64,000 nt of DNA from Enterococcus pallens ATCC BAA-351. Lineage in GTDB: Bacteria > Bacillota > Bacilli > Lactobacillales > Enterococcaceae. Location: positions 124,001 through 188,000 of the forward strand of contig NZ_ASWD01000002.1 in NCBI RefSeq assembly GCF_000407485.1, in the 5' to 3' direction. Shown here one piece after another: positions 1-8,324 of this stretch. Within the stretch, counting starts at the first letter, position 1. Every line of letters starts with the position of its first letter. Under the pieces are notes generated by a model that searched no databases, was not told where the DNA came from, and saw only the letters and a list, made by a program, of their open reading frames with translations. The position numbers were made by a program, and so were the translations under genes.

Positions 1-568
1 TGCCACCGCCGATTGCTAAGCCATCTGTTAACCAAACAGGCATAGATTCTAACAATCCACGTACCGGACCTTCTCCAATAGCTAAAATTAGGACAGCAGG
101 GATTGCGATACGAACCCCTTGCATAGCAATTGCAATAATGTGCCATAACTCAACTTTTTTGATATTGCCTTCTTTTGCAGCAGCATCCATAAAGTGAACG
201 AAAGCTGTCGCAATTGTACGACAAATGATTGTTAACAATAGACCTGCAACTGCTAGAGGAACTGCGATAGCGATCGCTGAAGATACTCCAGCTTGTCCTT
301 GTCCACCAAGTACTAAGATAATTGCTGATGCAACAGATGCTAATGCAGCATCGGGTGCTACAGCGGCACCAATGTTCGCCCAACCAAGAGCGATCATTTG
401 CAAGGTACCACCAAGAATAAGACATGGCAATAAGTTACCTGTAACTAAGCCGATTAACGTACAAGCGATTACTGGTTGGTGGAAATGGAATTCATCCAAG
501 ATACCTTCCATACCAGCTAAGAATGCGACGATAACGACTAATATCATTTGAATAATGTTTAATTCCAT
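1..568 (-). CDS. mptC: PTS mannose/glucose family IIC component (3' end cut by window edge)
   Basis: This is the membrane channel subunit of a mannose-class phosphotransferase system, which carries hexose across the membrane with the IID subunit. The 189 codons seen start at MELNIIQMIL and contain several long hydrophobic helices and the glycine/alanine-rich stretch VLGGQGQAGVSSAIAIAVPL typical of EIIC-Man. The start has AGGA upstream and lies 33 bp after the IIAB stop, so it belongs to the same operon. The gene runs off the left edge; mptD (IID) would be expected next. The family assignment is firm. The exact sugar is inferred from gene order, which matches the E. faecalis mpt operon. Confidence 0.93.
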   Translation of the reverse strand, partial: MELNIIQMILVVIVAFLAGMEGILDEFHFHQPVIACTLIGLVTGNLLPCLILGGTLQMIALGWANIGAAVAPDAALASVASAIILVLGGQGQAGVSSAIAIAVPLAVAGLLLTIICRTIATAFVHFMDAAAKEGNIKKVELWHIIAIAMQGVRIAIPAVLILAIGEGPVRGLLESMPVWLTDGLAIGGG

Positions 569-601
569 GATTATTAATCCTCCGTTTCTCTGATAAAATA
601 A

Positions 602-1576
602 TTATTTTTGTTTGTTCAATTCTTCTTGCGCTTTTTTCATGATTTCGTCCATGTCGCCTTTTGAATCATTTGGCACTTTTCGAACATCGAAGTTTAAGCC
701 AAGTTCTTTCAATTTTTTAAATGCATCTAGATCATCTTGACTGAAAGCTAAAACCTTATTTGGTTGAACTTTACCTGGTGAGTGAGCCATTGATCCTACA
801 TTAATAGTATCCAATGGAACGCCTCCTTCAACTGCTCTAAGTGCATCTTGAGGATTTTCAAAAAGCAATAATGCGCGTTGTCCGCCAAAGTGTTGGTCGT
901 CTTTTGCCAGTTCAATCATTTTATCAACTGGTACAACGTGAGCCTTCACACCTGGAGGAGCAGCTTGTTGGATTAATTTCTTACGAAGTTCATCCTTCGC
1001 CACAGTATCAGATACTACGATAATCCGTGTTGGTCCGGTAGTTTTAGTCCAGGCAGTTGCTACTTGTCCATGCAGCAAACGAGAATCAATACGTGCTAAA
1101 ACATACTTAAATGTTCCAGGAGCGCCAGCATTAGAAGGCTGTGCAGCAGCTGGAGCGGCAGCCGTTTCTGCTGGTTCCAACTCTTCAGGTCTTACTTTGA
1201 CCCCTTCTTTTGCAGTGCCCAAGATATGAGCAGCGATTTCGTGAGCAGTGTTCATTGAGAAACGAGAAGCATAAGCTTCAATCAACATTGGCAAGTTCAT
1301 ACCAGCAACGATTGCCCAAGTGTCTTTGTGTTCTTCAAACAAGCTATTGGCTTGGTTGAATGGTGTTCCACCCCAAAGATCGACTAAGAACAGCACTTCA
1401 TCCTGATTTTCGAAAGAAGCGATCGCATCTTTCATTTTTGCCTTAACGTCATCAGGACCTTCACTTGGCATTAATGTAACTGCTGCTACATTTTCTTGTT
1501 CTCCAAAGATCATTGCTCCGGATTGCAAGATACCATTAGCGAATTCACCATGACTGGCAATGATAATTCCTACCAT
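602..1576 (-). CDS. mptA: PTS mannose/glucose family fused IIAB component
   Basis: This is the cytoplasmic phosphotransfer protein of the mannose PTS, 324 residues. Domain IIA (about 1-125) has the phospho-histidine in IIIASHGEF (His9). After an Ala/Pro-rich linker (about 130-155), domain IIB (about 158-320) has its phospho-histidine in RLLHGQVATAW (His169). Phosphate passes from HPr to IIA, to IIB, to the sugar carried by IIC/IID. Length and order match enterococcal and listerial IIAB-Man proteins. It sits between the extra IIB gene and IIC in one operon. No anomaly is seen. Confidence 0.95.
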   Translation of the reverse strand: MVGIIIASHGEFANGILQSGAMIFGEQENVAAVTLMPSEGPDDVKAKMKDAIASFENQDEVLFLVDLWGGTPFNQANSLFEEHKDTWAIVAGMNLPMLIEAYASRFSMNTAHEIAAHILGTAKEGVKVRPEELEPAETAAAPAAAQPSNAGAPGTFKYVLARIDSRLLHGQVATAWTKTTGPTRIIVVSDTVAKDELRKKLIQQAAPPGVKAHVVPVDKMIELAKDDQHFGGQRALLLFENPQDALRAVEGGVPLDTINVGSMAHSPGKVQPNKVLAFSQDDLDAFKKLKELGLNFDVRKVPNDSKGDMDEIMKKAQEELNKQK

Positions 1577-1649
1577 CTTTTTACCTCCTACTATTATTGT
1601 TACAGTCTAAATAATATAAATAAGTTCTAAGAACCTGTAACCAGATTTT

Positions 1650-2150
1650 TTACGGCAGCATCTTTTCTTTTTGGATCTGCTGAATCAAATCATTCTTGCG
1701 ATCGGTTGGAACCTTACGTGTTTCTAGTTCTATCCCATACTCAGCAAGTTTTAAGAAACATTTGACATCGTCTTCATTTAAGGAAATAAAATTTGTTACC
1801 ATTTTCTTCCCCTCTAAAAATCGCATGCCTCCAATGTTGATTGACTTTAAACCAACACCCGATTCTACTATTTCTAAAACATCCTGTGGTGTAGCGAATA
1901 AGAGCATAACGCGCAGTTGATCAAATAATTGATCATGATAGATTTCAACCATTTTTTTCTTCGTAATAACATTGGATTTGATTCCTGGTGGAGCAGCTTG
2001 CTTTAACAGGAATTTCCGCAATTCATCGTGAGCCACTTCGTCACTGACGACAAGTATTCGTTCCACTCCAGTAGCTTTTGACCAGACAGTTGCCACTTGC
2101 CCATGAATCAAACGATCATCAATCCGTGCTAGACGGACATCCATCACCAT
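1650..2150 (-). CDS. mptB: PTS mannose family stand-alone IIB component
   Basis: This 166-residue protein is a second IIB domain encoded upstream of the IIAB fusion. The phosphorylatable histidine is in ARIDDRLIHGQVATVW (His16). The start has a GGGGGTG ribosome-binding site five bases upstream. It is the first gene after the sigma-54 promoter at 2230-2245. Stand-alone IIB at the head of the operon is the E. faecalis mpt arrangement. In related systems such a IIB may act mainly in regulation by phosphorylating the activator; that is inference here. It lies 73 bp from mptA. Confidence 0.92.
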   Translation of the reverse strand: MVMDVRLARIDDRLIHGQVATVWSKATGVERILVVSDEVAHDELRKFLLKQAAPPGIKSNVITKKKMVEIYHDQLFDQLRVMLLFATPQDVLEIVESGVGLKSINIGGMRFLEGKKMVTNFISLNEDDVKCFLKLAEYGIELETRKVPTDRKNDLIQQIQKEKMLP

Positions 2151-2229
2151 TGCGTCACCCCCAATTCTGATTCAACTTATTAAAAAGATCCGATGTGCTG
2201 ATGAGTACACAAGCACTCACTTATATATA

Positions 2230-2245
2230 AGCAAGTACCGTGCCA
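2230..2245 (-). promoter_or_regulatory. Sigma-54 (-24/-12) promoter of the mpt operon
   Basis: Read on the minus strand the site is TGGCACggtacTTGCT, a full match to the RpoN consensus TGGCAC-N5-TTGCW. It lies about 80 bp upstream of the mptB start. With the adjacent LevR-type activator this shows that the PTS operon is transcribed by RNA polymerase with sigma-54. Confidence 0.95.
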
Positions 2246-2290
2246 AAATACACTATCTGTAAAAAGCTTTATATCAAGCCTTTTAAACAA

Positions 2291-2332
2291 TACACAAAAA
2301 GCGATACAGTATACTGTATCGCTTTTTGTGTA
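2291..2332. terminator. 42-bp perfect palindrome just after mptR: terminator and/or activator site
   Basis: The whole 42 bp equals its own reverse complement. The core is gcgatacagt/actgtatcgc flanked by A5/T5. On the minus strand it begins four bases after the mptR stop and ends in a T run, so it can be an intrinsic terminator. Its centre is also about 75 bp upstream of the sigma-54 promoter, the usual distance for an upstream activating sequence, so a binding role is possible. Confidence 0.7.
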
Positions 2333-2335
2333 TCT

Positions 2336-5140
2336 TTATTGTACTAGTTCTTCATGGTTCTTTAACAACTGATAAATATAGTATCGCTCTGATTCTGAAA
2401 ATGTTACCTTTAACTGATTTTCTAAATCATTTAAAGCACGATTCATTGCTGTATTGTCTGTAACATGCTGGTATTCAGTCAATGTCTCTTTATCAATTTG
2501 CAGAGGCTGATTTAAGATACTTCGTTCAATCGCACCAGCCATATGCATAACAAAATTTACCATTAAAGCATAATCGGAGGAATGTCCTTCATCCAGAATT
2601 ACTGAATTTGCCAAACGCCAGACAGGTTCAATGATCTTTTTCGGATTAACGAAGGTGTAGCTTTCTTCCATAAACTTGATACACAATTCGCGTGCCGTTT
2701 CATGGGTCAGCTCTACCTCGGCTTGGTTCTCCAAATCATTTTCCAACAGCAACTCATCAATTACCTGATCCGCACGCTGGTTAATGAATTTTTCCATTTG
2801 AATATACGGAACACCAATTTTAGGGTCCATAATTCCGGTTGTAGCGATTATTTTGTATTCCTCTTTGAATTGAGGGATCTTGGTTTTAATTTCAGTCACC
2901 GAAAGGGTCAGCACCCGGATATGCTCTAACTTGCGCTGTTTCAACGGCCATTCAATAATTTCCTTAAGTCGTTGAGCTGTTCCTTCACCGGAAGCACAAA
3001 TGGCTAAAATTGCCTGTTTTTCTTCTACCTTAGGCTTCTCTTCTTCCAAAGCCACTTTTCCGTAACCTCTAAAGCCTTTCAAAGATTCATACAACTCTTC
3101 AATACCTGAGCCCAACACACTAGATTTTCTAGCAGCTTCTACTACTAGCGGAGTGGTCACCATGTCCAAAGTTCGGATAGGTACTCCGGTTTCTTTTTGT
3201 AGCTCATCATTAAATGAAGCCAATGAGCCCATATCCACCATCAGTAATACACCGCTGCCTTCCTCCACTTGAAGAACAGCTTCGCGAATTTTTTCAAAAG
3301 CCGTTCTAGGATGCATATCTAAAGGCATGTCGACAGCCCTTAAATTATTTACATCCAGCAGCTCTCTTACGACCTGAGCCATGGAGGAAGCCGTACTATT
3401 TCCGTGAGCTGCGATGACAACACCAATTTTACCTGTTGGTTGATCTTCTCTTAATGAAACGAGTAGGACGGTCAAATAATAATCTTCACTATCAGGAATT
3501 TTAACCTGAAATTCCTGTTCTACTAACTGACGAATTTCCTGCGCTACCTGAAATTCCTTAGGATAGTTTGTTGCCATCTCACGAATGTTGGCATTGGTTT
3601 CCCGCGTTTCTCCTTCCTGAATTTTTTTCAAAAACGAAGAAATGTGCAGGCTCATAGCGTAAACAAAATTCTGCTGGAAGTACGTATTCAACCGCTCACT
3701 TACTAAAGTAGCAATTCGATTACTTACTTCAATTACATGCTTGTCGACAAATTCGGCTAAACGCGTTTCTGTATCAAAGGTAAAGCCATGATCTTTATAG
3801 AAGGATTTCAAATGAATATTGATATCGGTTGAAATAAAATGATTGATGGTTTCCTGATCCAATCCTTCCATTTTTAAGAGAGCCGCTTTGTCGCCAATAA
3901 TATCGTAAAGATTGTAAGGCAGTTCGTAGGTATCTGTTTTGATTAATTCTTCAATCTCATTCGGTGTGACAATCATCTTAGGTTCCAAATAAGGTGAAAT
4001 ATCAGTCGTTTTGAAACGATCTGCTGACAATTGAACCAAACCTGACTTGATCCCATCGGTCAGATCATTCAAGGTAATAGAAATTTTGTCCTGATTCATA
4101 TGCAGCATAAAGCCACGCGCACAGACTAGCTGAACATTGGATTTCAACTGACCGACATTTCCATAGGTCACACTTCCCAACAATGCCTTTACCACGTCTT
4201 CAGCCAAAGTAATATTGCGTTGAATCCGATTAGCCTCCATAGCCACCATTACCCGTACCAGATCAACTTGTTCAGCAGGTGGCCGATTATTAAACGGCGG
4301 CATCTGAATATTAATAGGAATTCGGCGGACAAAGGTATCTAGTAAAGAAGAATGCGGGTCTTCCGTAGTTGCCCCTACAATCCGAACATCTGCACGATGG
4401 TTTTTGCCGGTTTCTCCTAAACGATTATAGCTGCCGTGATCCATAAAATAAAAAATCATTTCCTGACCTTCTGGCGGTAACCGGTGAATTTCATCTAAGA
4501 AGAGCATGCTGCCATCAGCCTGTTGAATCAGCCCTTCCTTATCGCTGTCAGCCCCAGTAAAGGCCCCTTTTACATAACCAAATAAGTGGCTCATCAGCAG
4601 CTCAGGATTGTTGGCATAGTCGGCACAGTTAAACACCACTAGTTCACGATTTTCGTCAATCACCTGCTGCGATTGAGCAAATTGGAACATGGCATGGGCA
4701 AAGAAAGTTTTTCCCGAGCCGGTAGGACCTGTAATTAAACAATTCAATCCACGTGGCGGGTATAGAATTGCTGCCTTAGCCTGCTCAACAGCATTACGCA
4801 TACTACCGCTGGAGCCGATGATTCTCGTAAAAACATCACCTTGCTGTTGCTTCAGAATTCTTTTTTCTGGCCGTTCCTTTTGAACAGCAGAAGCCGCCTC
4901 AGTAGTCACTTGAGCTAATTCTGATTTTTGCGCTGGTGCAAAATAGCGAACCGGACGTCCATCACTTTTGCACAACGTCCCATCTTTCACTAACAAATTC
5001 AGATCTTTACTAGCGTTGGTTCGTTGAATTTGCAAAGCATCCGCAACTTCATTGGTTGTTACATTGGCGTGATCACAAACATATTGGTAAATACGATCAA
5101 TTCGTCGTTCCATTTTTCCACCCACTTTTAAGTGTATCAT
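2336..5140 (-). CDS. mptR: LevR/ManR-family sigma-54 activator with PTS regulation domains
   Basis: This 934-residue transcription activator switches on the mpt operon. Order: N-terminal winged helix (about 10-70); AAA+ domain (about 105-340) with Walker A GPTGSGKT (138-145), sigma-54 contact loop GAFTGA (192-197) and Walker B SMLFLDEIHRL; PRD1 (about 400-510); EIIA-Man-like domain with His579 in IAAHGNST; EIIB-Gat-like domain with Cys715 in AICASGEG; PRD2 (about 815-934) with His853 and His866. Phosphorylation of the PRDs by EI/HPr and by the cognate EIIB is the known control logic of this family. An alternative start at 5113 also has a fair ribosome-binding site. Complete, no anomalies. Confidence 0.95.
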   Translation of the reverse strand: MIHLKVGGKMERRIDRIYQYVCDHANVTTNEVADALQIQRTNASKDLNLLVKDGTLCKSDGRPVRYFAPAQKSELAQVTTEAASAVQKERPEKRILKQQQGDVFTRIIGSSGSMRNAVEQAKAAILYPPRGLNCLITGPTGSGKTFFAHAMFQFAQSQQVIDENRELVVFNCADYANNPELLMSHLFGYVKGAFTGADSDKEGLIQQADGSMLFLDEIHRLPPEGQEMIFYFMDHGSYNRLGETGKNHRADVRIVGATTEDPHSSLLDTFVRRIPINIQMPPFNNRPPAEQVDLVRVMVAMEANRIQRNITLAEDVVKALLGSVTYGNVGQLKSNVQLVCARGFMLHMNQDKISITLNDLTDGIKSGLVQLSADRFKTTDISPYLEPKMIVTPNEIEELIKTDTYELPYNLYDIIGDKAALLKMEGLDQETINHFISTDINIHLKSFYKDHGFTFDTETRLAEFVDKHVIEVSNRIATLVSERLNTYFQQNFVYAMSLHISSFLKKIQEGETRETNANIREMATNYPKEFQVAQEIRQLVEQEFQVKIPDSEDYYLTVLLVSLREDQPTGKIGVVIAAHGNSTASSMAQVVRELLDVNNLRAVDMPLDMHPRTAFEKIREAVLQVEEGSGVLLMVDMGSLASFNDELQKETGVPIRTLDMVTTPLVVEAARKSSVLGSGIEELYESLKGFRGYGKVALEEEKPKVEEKQAILAICASGEGTAQRLKEIIEWPLKQRKLEHIRVLTLSVTEIKTKIPQFKEEYKIIATTGIMDPKIGVPYIQMEKFINQRADQVIDELLLENDLENQAEVELTHETARELCIKFMEESYTFVNPKKIIEPVWRLANSVILDEGHSSDYALMVNFVMHMAGAIERSILNQPLQIDKETLTEYQHVTDNTAMNRALNDLENQLKVTFSESERYYIYQLLKNHEELVQ

Positions 5141-5395
5141 TTCTTCCTATCCACTTCACAAATTCATAATTATTTTCTAAAGAAATAATACACTAGTTTC
5201 TTCTCAAACACAAAAGATTACCCTTTCACTTTACGCATTTATAATATATTTCATTAAGCAAATACCCATTATTAAAGGAAGAATATCTTTAGATAATAAA
5301 GATTAATTCTTTCAATAAACATTATCTGTTGCATTATTCGATTAGTGTATTATTATCAACAATCAATACCATCATATAATTGAAAAAGCAGAATT
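5141..5395. other. AT-rich intergenic region without recognisable feature
   Basis: This stretch lies between the mptR start and the terminator of the SemiSWEET gene. It is very AT-rich and should hold the mptR promoter. I see no ORF, repeat or operator that I can defend. Confidence 0.5.
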
Positions 5396-5397
5396 CA

Positions 5398-5423
5398 ATA
5401 AAAAAGTCCCAAAAAAGGGACTT
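5398..5423 (-). terminator. Intrinsic terminator of the SemiSWEET gene
   Basis: The stem aagtccc/gggactt has a 6-base loop and a T run on the minus strand. It overlaps the stop codon. Confidence 0.75.
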
Positions 5424-5694
5424 AGATTGCCGTAAAAAAGGTGATTGCACCCAAAAATATTCCTGGCAAATTGGCAATGACCAACGGCCAATCCTTTTGC
5501 TTCTTCAGTGCGCCGTAAATTACCCAGCACGTACAATTGACCATTGCTACAAAAGGTTGGATTGGACTGCCCTTATCCCCTTGAAGATTGTTCAAAATCT
5601 GGGGAATGTATGAAACATACATCAACACAGATAAAACCGAGGCAGCTCGGCCTAACTGTTGAATTTTATGTTCTCTCTCGTTTTTTTTACTCAT
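5422..5694 (-). CDS. SemiSWEET-family sugar transporter
   Basis: This small membrane protein (about 90 residues) has three predicted helices and the PQ-loop motif MYVSYIPQI in helix 1, as in bacterial SemiSWEETs, which work as dimers to move sugars down their gradient. WVIYGALKKQKDWPLVIANLPG in helices 2-3 fits the MtN3/saliva repeat. I place the start at the second Met (MSKKNER) because AAGGGATGAGCAAA gives it the better ribosome-binding site; a start 9 bases upstream is possible. It stands alone, next to the mannose PTS. The substrate cannot be told. Confidence 0.85.
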   Translation of the reverse strand: MSKKNEREHKIQQLGRAASVLSVLMYVSYIPQILNNLQGDKGSPIQPFVAMVNCTCWVIYGALKKQKDWPLVIANLPGIFLGAITFFTAI

Positions 5695-5795
5695 TTTGCT
5701 CATCCCTTATACTAAGTTTTCCCGGTTAGTATAGCATAACCTCTCTGATTACCTAAGTTAAAAAGCTCAAGGAAAAGGCTGCCCTTATTTAATAG

Positions 5796-5810
5796 TGACA
5801 TTTCGTCACC
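5796..5810. promoter_or_regulatory. Inverted-repeat operator, copy 1 (GTGAC-N5-GTCAC)
   Basis: A perfect inverted repeat GTGACatttcGTCAC lies upstream of the HsmA-type gene. A second copy follows 39 bp further on. Two copies bracketing the promoter region suggest repression by a TetR-like regulator that is not in this window (inference). Confidence 0.6.
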
Positions 5811-5834
5811 TATAGTTTATACTTATTACAAAGA

Positions 5835-5849
5835 GTGACATACCGTCAC
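5835..5849. promoter_or_regulatory. Inverted-repeat operator, copy 2 (GTGAC-N5-GTCAC)
   Basis: The second perfect repeat GTGACataccGTCAC ends 14 bp before the start codon and abuts the AGGAGG ribosome-binding site. Bound protein here would block both transcription and access to the start. Confidence 0.6.
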
Positions 5850-5863
5850 TCAAGGAGGGAACT

Positions 5864-6247
5864 ATGTCAACCAAATTATTATTAGCTATCATTACGATTA
5901 CTCTAGCTCTTGTCTTTTATACGTGGGGTGTTTTTTCTGAGCGTCGTGCTGGAGAATTAAAACTGAAGCATCTTTTTCTTTTTGCCTTTGGGCTCATTTT
6001 TGATACGACTGGAACCACTATCATGTCAGCTATAGCTAAAACAGCTCCCGCTGCTGGGCTAACCTTGCATCAAGTAACGGGTGTTTTAGCTATCATTTTG
6101 ATGGCTTGTCATCTAATCTGGGGAATCTACGTTTACTTCAAAGGAAGTTCCAACGCTAAACATACGTTTCATCGCTTTAGTTTAGTTGTTTGGCTTTTCT
6201 GGCTGCTGCCGTATGTTGCTGGCTTAATTGTTGGAATGAATCACTAG
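5864..6247 (+). CDS. HsmA-family membrane protein
   Basis: This 127-residue integral membrane protein has four predicted helices. Features include FYTWGVFSERRAG after helix 1, the polar motif FDTTGTTIMSA in helix 2, and conserved histidines in LHQVTGVLA and CHLIWGIYVYF. This pattern matches the HsmA family (TIGR03987), whose function is unknown. The start follows an AGGAGG site. It is 11 bp upstream of a DUF2871 gene, so the two are very likely co-transcribed. The repeated inverted repeats upstream point to dedicated repression. Histidines in the membrane could bind heme or metal, but that is only a guess. Confidence 0.75.
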   Translation: MSTKLLLAIITITLALVFYTWGVFSERRAGELKLKHLFLFAFGLIFDTTGTTIMSAIAKTAPAAGLTLHQVTGVLAIILMACHLIWGIYVYFKGSSNAKHTFHRFSLVVWLFWLLPYVAGLIVGMNH

Positions 6248-6258
6248 GAGGAAAAAAA

Positions 6259-6660
6259 ATGCGCAAATTGGCTCAAACAAGTTTGATTTACATGATTGCC
6301 GGTCTAGTTTTCGGAGTGTATTACCGAGAATTCACTAAGTTCACCGCTTTTTCCGGAAAAACACAGTTGTCCGTCCTACACACGCATACATTAGTTTTAG
6401 GAATGCTATTCTTCTTGATTGTTCTGTTGCTAGAAAAGAATTTCAAGCTAAGCGAACAGAAGCATTTCCAGAAGTTTTATTTATTTTTTAACGCTGGTTT
6501 AGTAATCACTATAGGAATGTTGCTGCTTCATGGTACCCTGACCGTTCTCGGTTATCCGGATTCGGCGGCCATTTCAGGGATTGCCGGCATCGGTCACCTA
6601 CTGTTAACTATCGGTTTAGGCTTTTTCTTCCATAGCTTATTAAAGGCTTTGCCGGCATGA
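6259..6660 (+). CDS. DUF2871-family membrane protein
   Basis: This 133-residue protein has four predicted membrane helices and the motif VLHTHTLVLGMLFFLIVLLL, with paired histidines in a helix, plus LLHGTLTVLG in helix 3. The length and pattern fit DUF2871, a family without known function that often sits beside HsmA-type genes. The start at 6259 has a strong AGGAGG site; the frame is open 69 bases further upstream but without such a site. A clear terminator follows, so the two-gene unit ends here. Confidence 0.72.
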   Translation: MRKLAQTSLIYMIAGLVFGVYYREFTKFTAFSGKTQLSVLHTHTLVLGMLFFLIVLLLEKNFKLSEQKHFQKFYLFFNAGLVITIGMLLLHGTLTVLGYPDSAAISGIAGIGHLLLTIGLGFFFHSLLKALPA

Positions 6661-6663
6661 TCG

Positions 6664-6697
6664 ATCGTTCCTCTGTTGCTGAGGAGCGATTTTTTCT
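6664..6697 (+). terminator. Intrinsic terminator after the HsmA/DUF2871 unit
   Basis: A 10-bp stem (atcgttcctc with gaggagcgat, one G-U pair) is followed directly by six T. Confidence 0.85.
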
Positions 6698-6753
6698 TTT
6701 CATCCCAAATTCTACTCTATATAATAGAAGAAAACCGATGGAGGAGCGCAGCG

Positions 6754-7050
6754 ATGAATGAATTGTTAGACGAAATTTTCCGAACAGCAGAAAAGGAACA
6801 AAAGAATGAACAGCAACTGGTATTAAAGCTGATGGAGGAAGTGGGCGAAACAGCTCAAGCCCTGCTTTCCAGCCAAAAAGCACCAGGCAGCGAATACAAA
6901 ATGCTGACAACCGAGGATGTAAAAGAAGAAATCGCGGATACTCTATTGGTTGCCTTTGCCCTTTTGCATAAATTAGGCACTAGCAATGAGCAATTACAGG
7001 ATTTACTAGAAACCAAGCTGGCTAAATGGCAGGCAAAACAAGATGCTTAA
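6754..7050 (+). CDS. MazG-like nucleotide pyrophosphohydrolase
   Basis: This 98-residue all-alpha protein has the two metal-binding helices of the MazG superfamily: KLMEEVGETAQAL (ExxE) and VKEEIADTLLVAFALL (ExxD). Proteins of this type cleave non-canonical or excess NTPs to NMP and pyrophosphate. The start is preceded by GGAGG. The end overlaps the start of the AraC-type gene by 8 bp, suggesting coupled translation. Whether the target is dNTP cleanup or something else cannot be told. Confidence 0.82.
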   Translation: MNELLDEIFRTAEKEQKNEQQLVLKLMEEVGETAQALLSSQKAPGSEYKMLTTEDVKEEIADTLLVAFALLHKLGTSNEQLQDLLETKLAKWQAKQDA

Positions 7051-7822
7051 ACCTGCTGGCTACTATCCTGTCCAAATTCCTAACCTGCTGTCGAAAGCCT
7101 TCCGTCAATCTGTGGATTATCAGGAAGAAGTCATTGAACCATTAAGTGAATTTGTTATTTGTGTTTGGCAGATGCTTCCACGTATTGCAGAAGCGCGACA
7201 TCTTGAAAACATTATTATCGCTGATGGTTGTATTGATTTAGTTGTCGCCTTCGATCAGCAGCAAATCGGGTTTTCCGGCACTCGGGAGACAGATTTTCAT
7301 TTTCCGATTTTTTCTAATGAACGCTTTCTAGGACTGAGAATGAAGCCTGGTGCGTTCAACCAATTATTCCAGCTGCCAGCTGAGCTTGGGATGGATCGCT
7401 TTTTACCTATTGAAACAGTTGATCCTGCCTTTGATTCAGATAAATTTTTCTCTCTACCATTTTTTGCTGCTAAGGACTACCTCATTCATTATTGGACACA
7501 GCTATTGGAAAGAAAAAAAGCAGACACCTTCACCCATTTGTTCGATAACTTAAACGAACAGCTGCCTATGACAGCTACCGATTTATATAATCAGCTTGAA
7601 ATGAAAGAACGTAGCTGCCAAAGAATGTTCCAAGAGAAGTATGCCTTGTCTCCAAAAAAAGTCCTGTCTATTTTACGTTTTCAAAAGGCTCTGCAGGGAT
7701 TAATGCAGGTTGATGAGGCGTCTACTTTGGATTATTATTACGATCAATCTCATTTTATCCAGGATTTCAAACGCAATATTGGAATCACACCACGAGAATT
7801 AATTCAGCATTACCGTCAGTGA
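7043..7822 (+). CDS. AraC-family transcriptional regulator
   Basis: This 259-residue regulator has an N-terminal sensing domain of the DUF6597 type (about 15-120; GCIDLVVAF and GLRMKPGAFNQLF are typical) and a C-terminal AraC HTH (about 165-259) ending in DYYYDQSHFIQDFKRNIGIT followed by PREL, the usual second HTH signature. It overlaps the MazG-like gene and precedes a VOC-fold gene. In this family such regulators are often linked to small stress or detoxification genes; the target here is unknown. Confidence 0.87.
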   Translation: MLKPAGYYPVQIPNLLSKAFRQSVDYQEEVIEPLSEFVICVWQMLPRIAEARHLENIIIADGCIDLVVAFDQQQIGFSGTRETDFHFPIFSNERFLGLRMKPGAFNQLFQLPAELGMDRFLPIETVDPAFDSDKFFSLPFFAAKDYLIHYWTQLLERKKADTFTHLFDNLNEQLPMTATDLYNQLEMKERSCQRMFQEKYALSPKKVLSILRFQKALQGLMQVDEASTLDYYYDQSHFIQDFKRNIGITPRELIQHYRQ

Positions 7823-7906
7823 CGGATTTTTCCTATCCATCTGGGCCTTTTTCCCATAAAGTAGAAAAAAGGGGTTCAATTAAGAACACCGATGGGAGGA
7901 ATACTT

Positions 7907-8290
7907 ATGTATCAACAATTAACTGCTAATTTAATGGTGGACAGCATTGAGGAAACCTTGGTTTTTTATCAAGAAAAATTAAGCTTCAGCCTAGTCGCGT
8001 CTGTTCCCAACGATGAAGGCTATCTTCAGTTTGCCATTGTCGAAAAGGACGGGTTGCATTTAATGTTTCAAGAACGCCGCAACCTAATCAAAGAATATCC
8101 GATGCTGGAAACTTCAGCAACCAAACCAGGCATTACTCTATTTATTAAGGTCACGGATTTCGATCAGCTTTACCAATCTTTGAAGTCTAACGTTACTCTG
8201 GCAGCAGACCTTCACGAGACTTTTTATGGCACAAAGGAATTTGCTATTCTTGATAATTCTGGTTATGTACTCACCTTCGCCGAAAGCTAA
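7907..8290 (+). CDS. VOC-family (glyoxalase/bleomycin-resistance fold) protein
   Basis: This 127-residue protein has the paired beta-alpha-beta-beta-beta layout of the vicinal oxygen chelate superfamily: ANLMVDSIEETLVFYQEKL at the start and FAILDNSGYVLTFAE at the end, which carries the usual DNSGY signature. The start at 7907 is chosen for its GGGAGGA site; an in-frame ATG at 7892 has none. The substrate is unknown. The gene lies 84 bp after the AraC gene, so they may be co-transcribed or the AraC product may control it. Confidence 0.85.
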   Translation: MYQQLTANLMVDSIEETLVFYQEKLSFSLVASVPNDEGYLQFAIVEKDGLHLMFQERRNLIKEYPMLETSATKPGITLFIKVTDFDQLYQSLKSNVTLAADLHETFYGTKEFAILDNSGYVLTFAES

Positions 8291-8293
8291 ATC

Positions 8294-8323
8294 AGCAGCC
8301 CAGCTAAATTTAGCTGGGCTGCT
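8294..8323. terminator. Bidirectional terminator
   Basis: A perfect 15-bp inverted repeat (agcagcccagctaaa and its complement) separates two convergent genes. T-rich runs follow on both sides, so it can serve either. Confidence 0.8.
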
Positions 8324-8324
8324 T

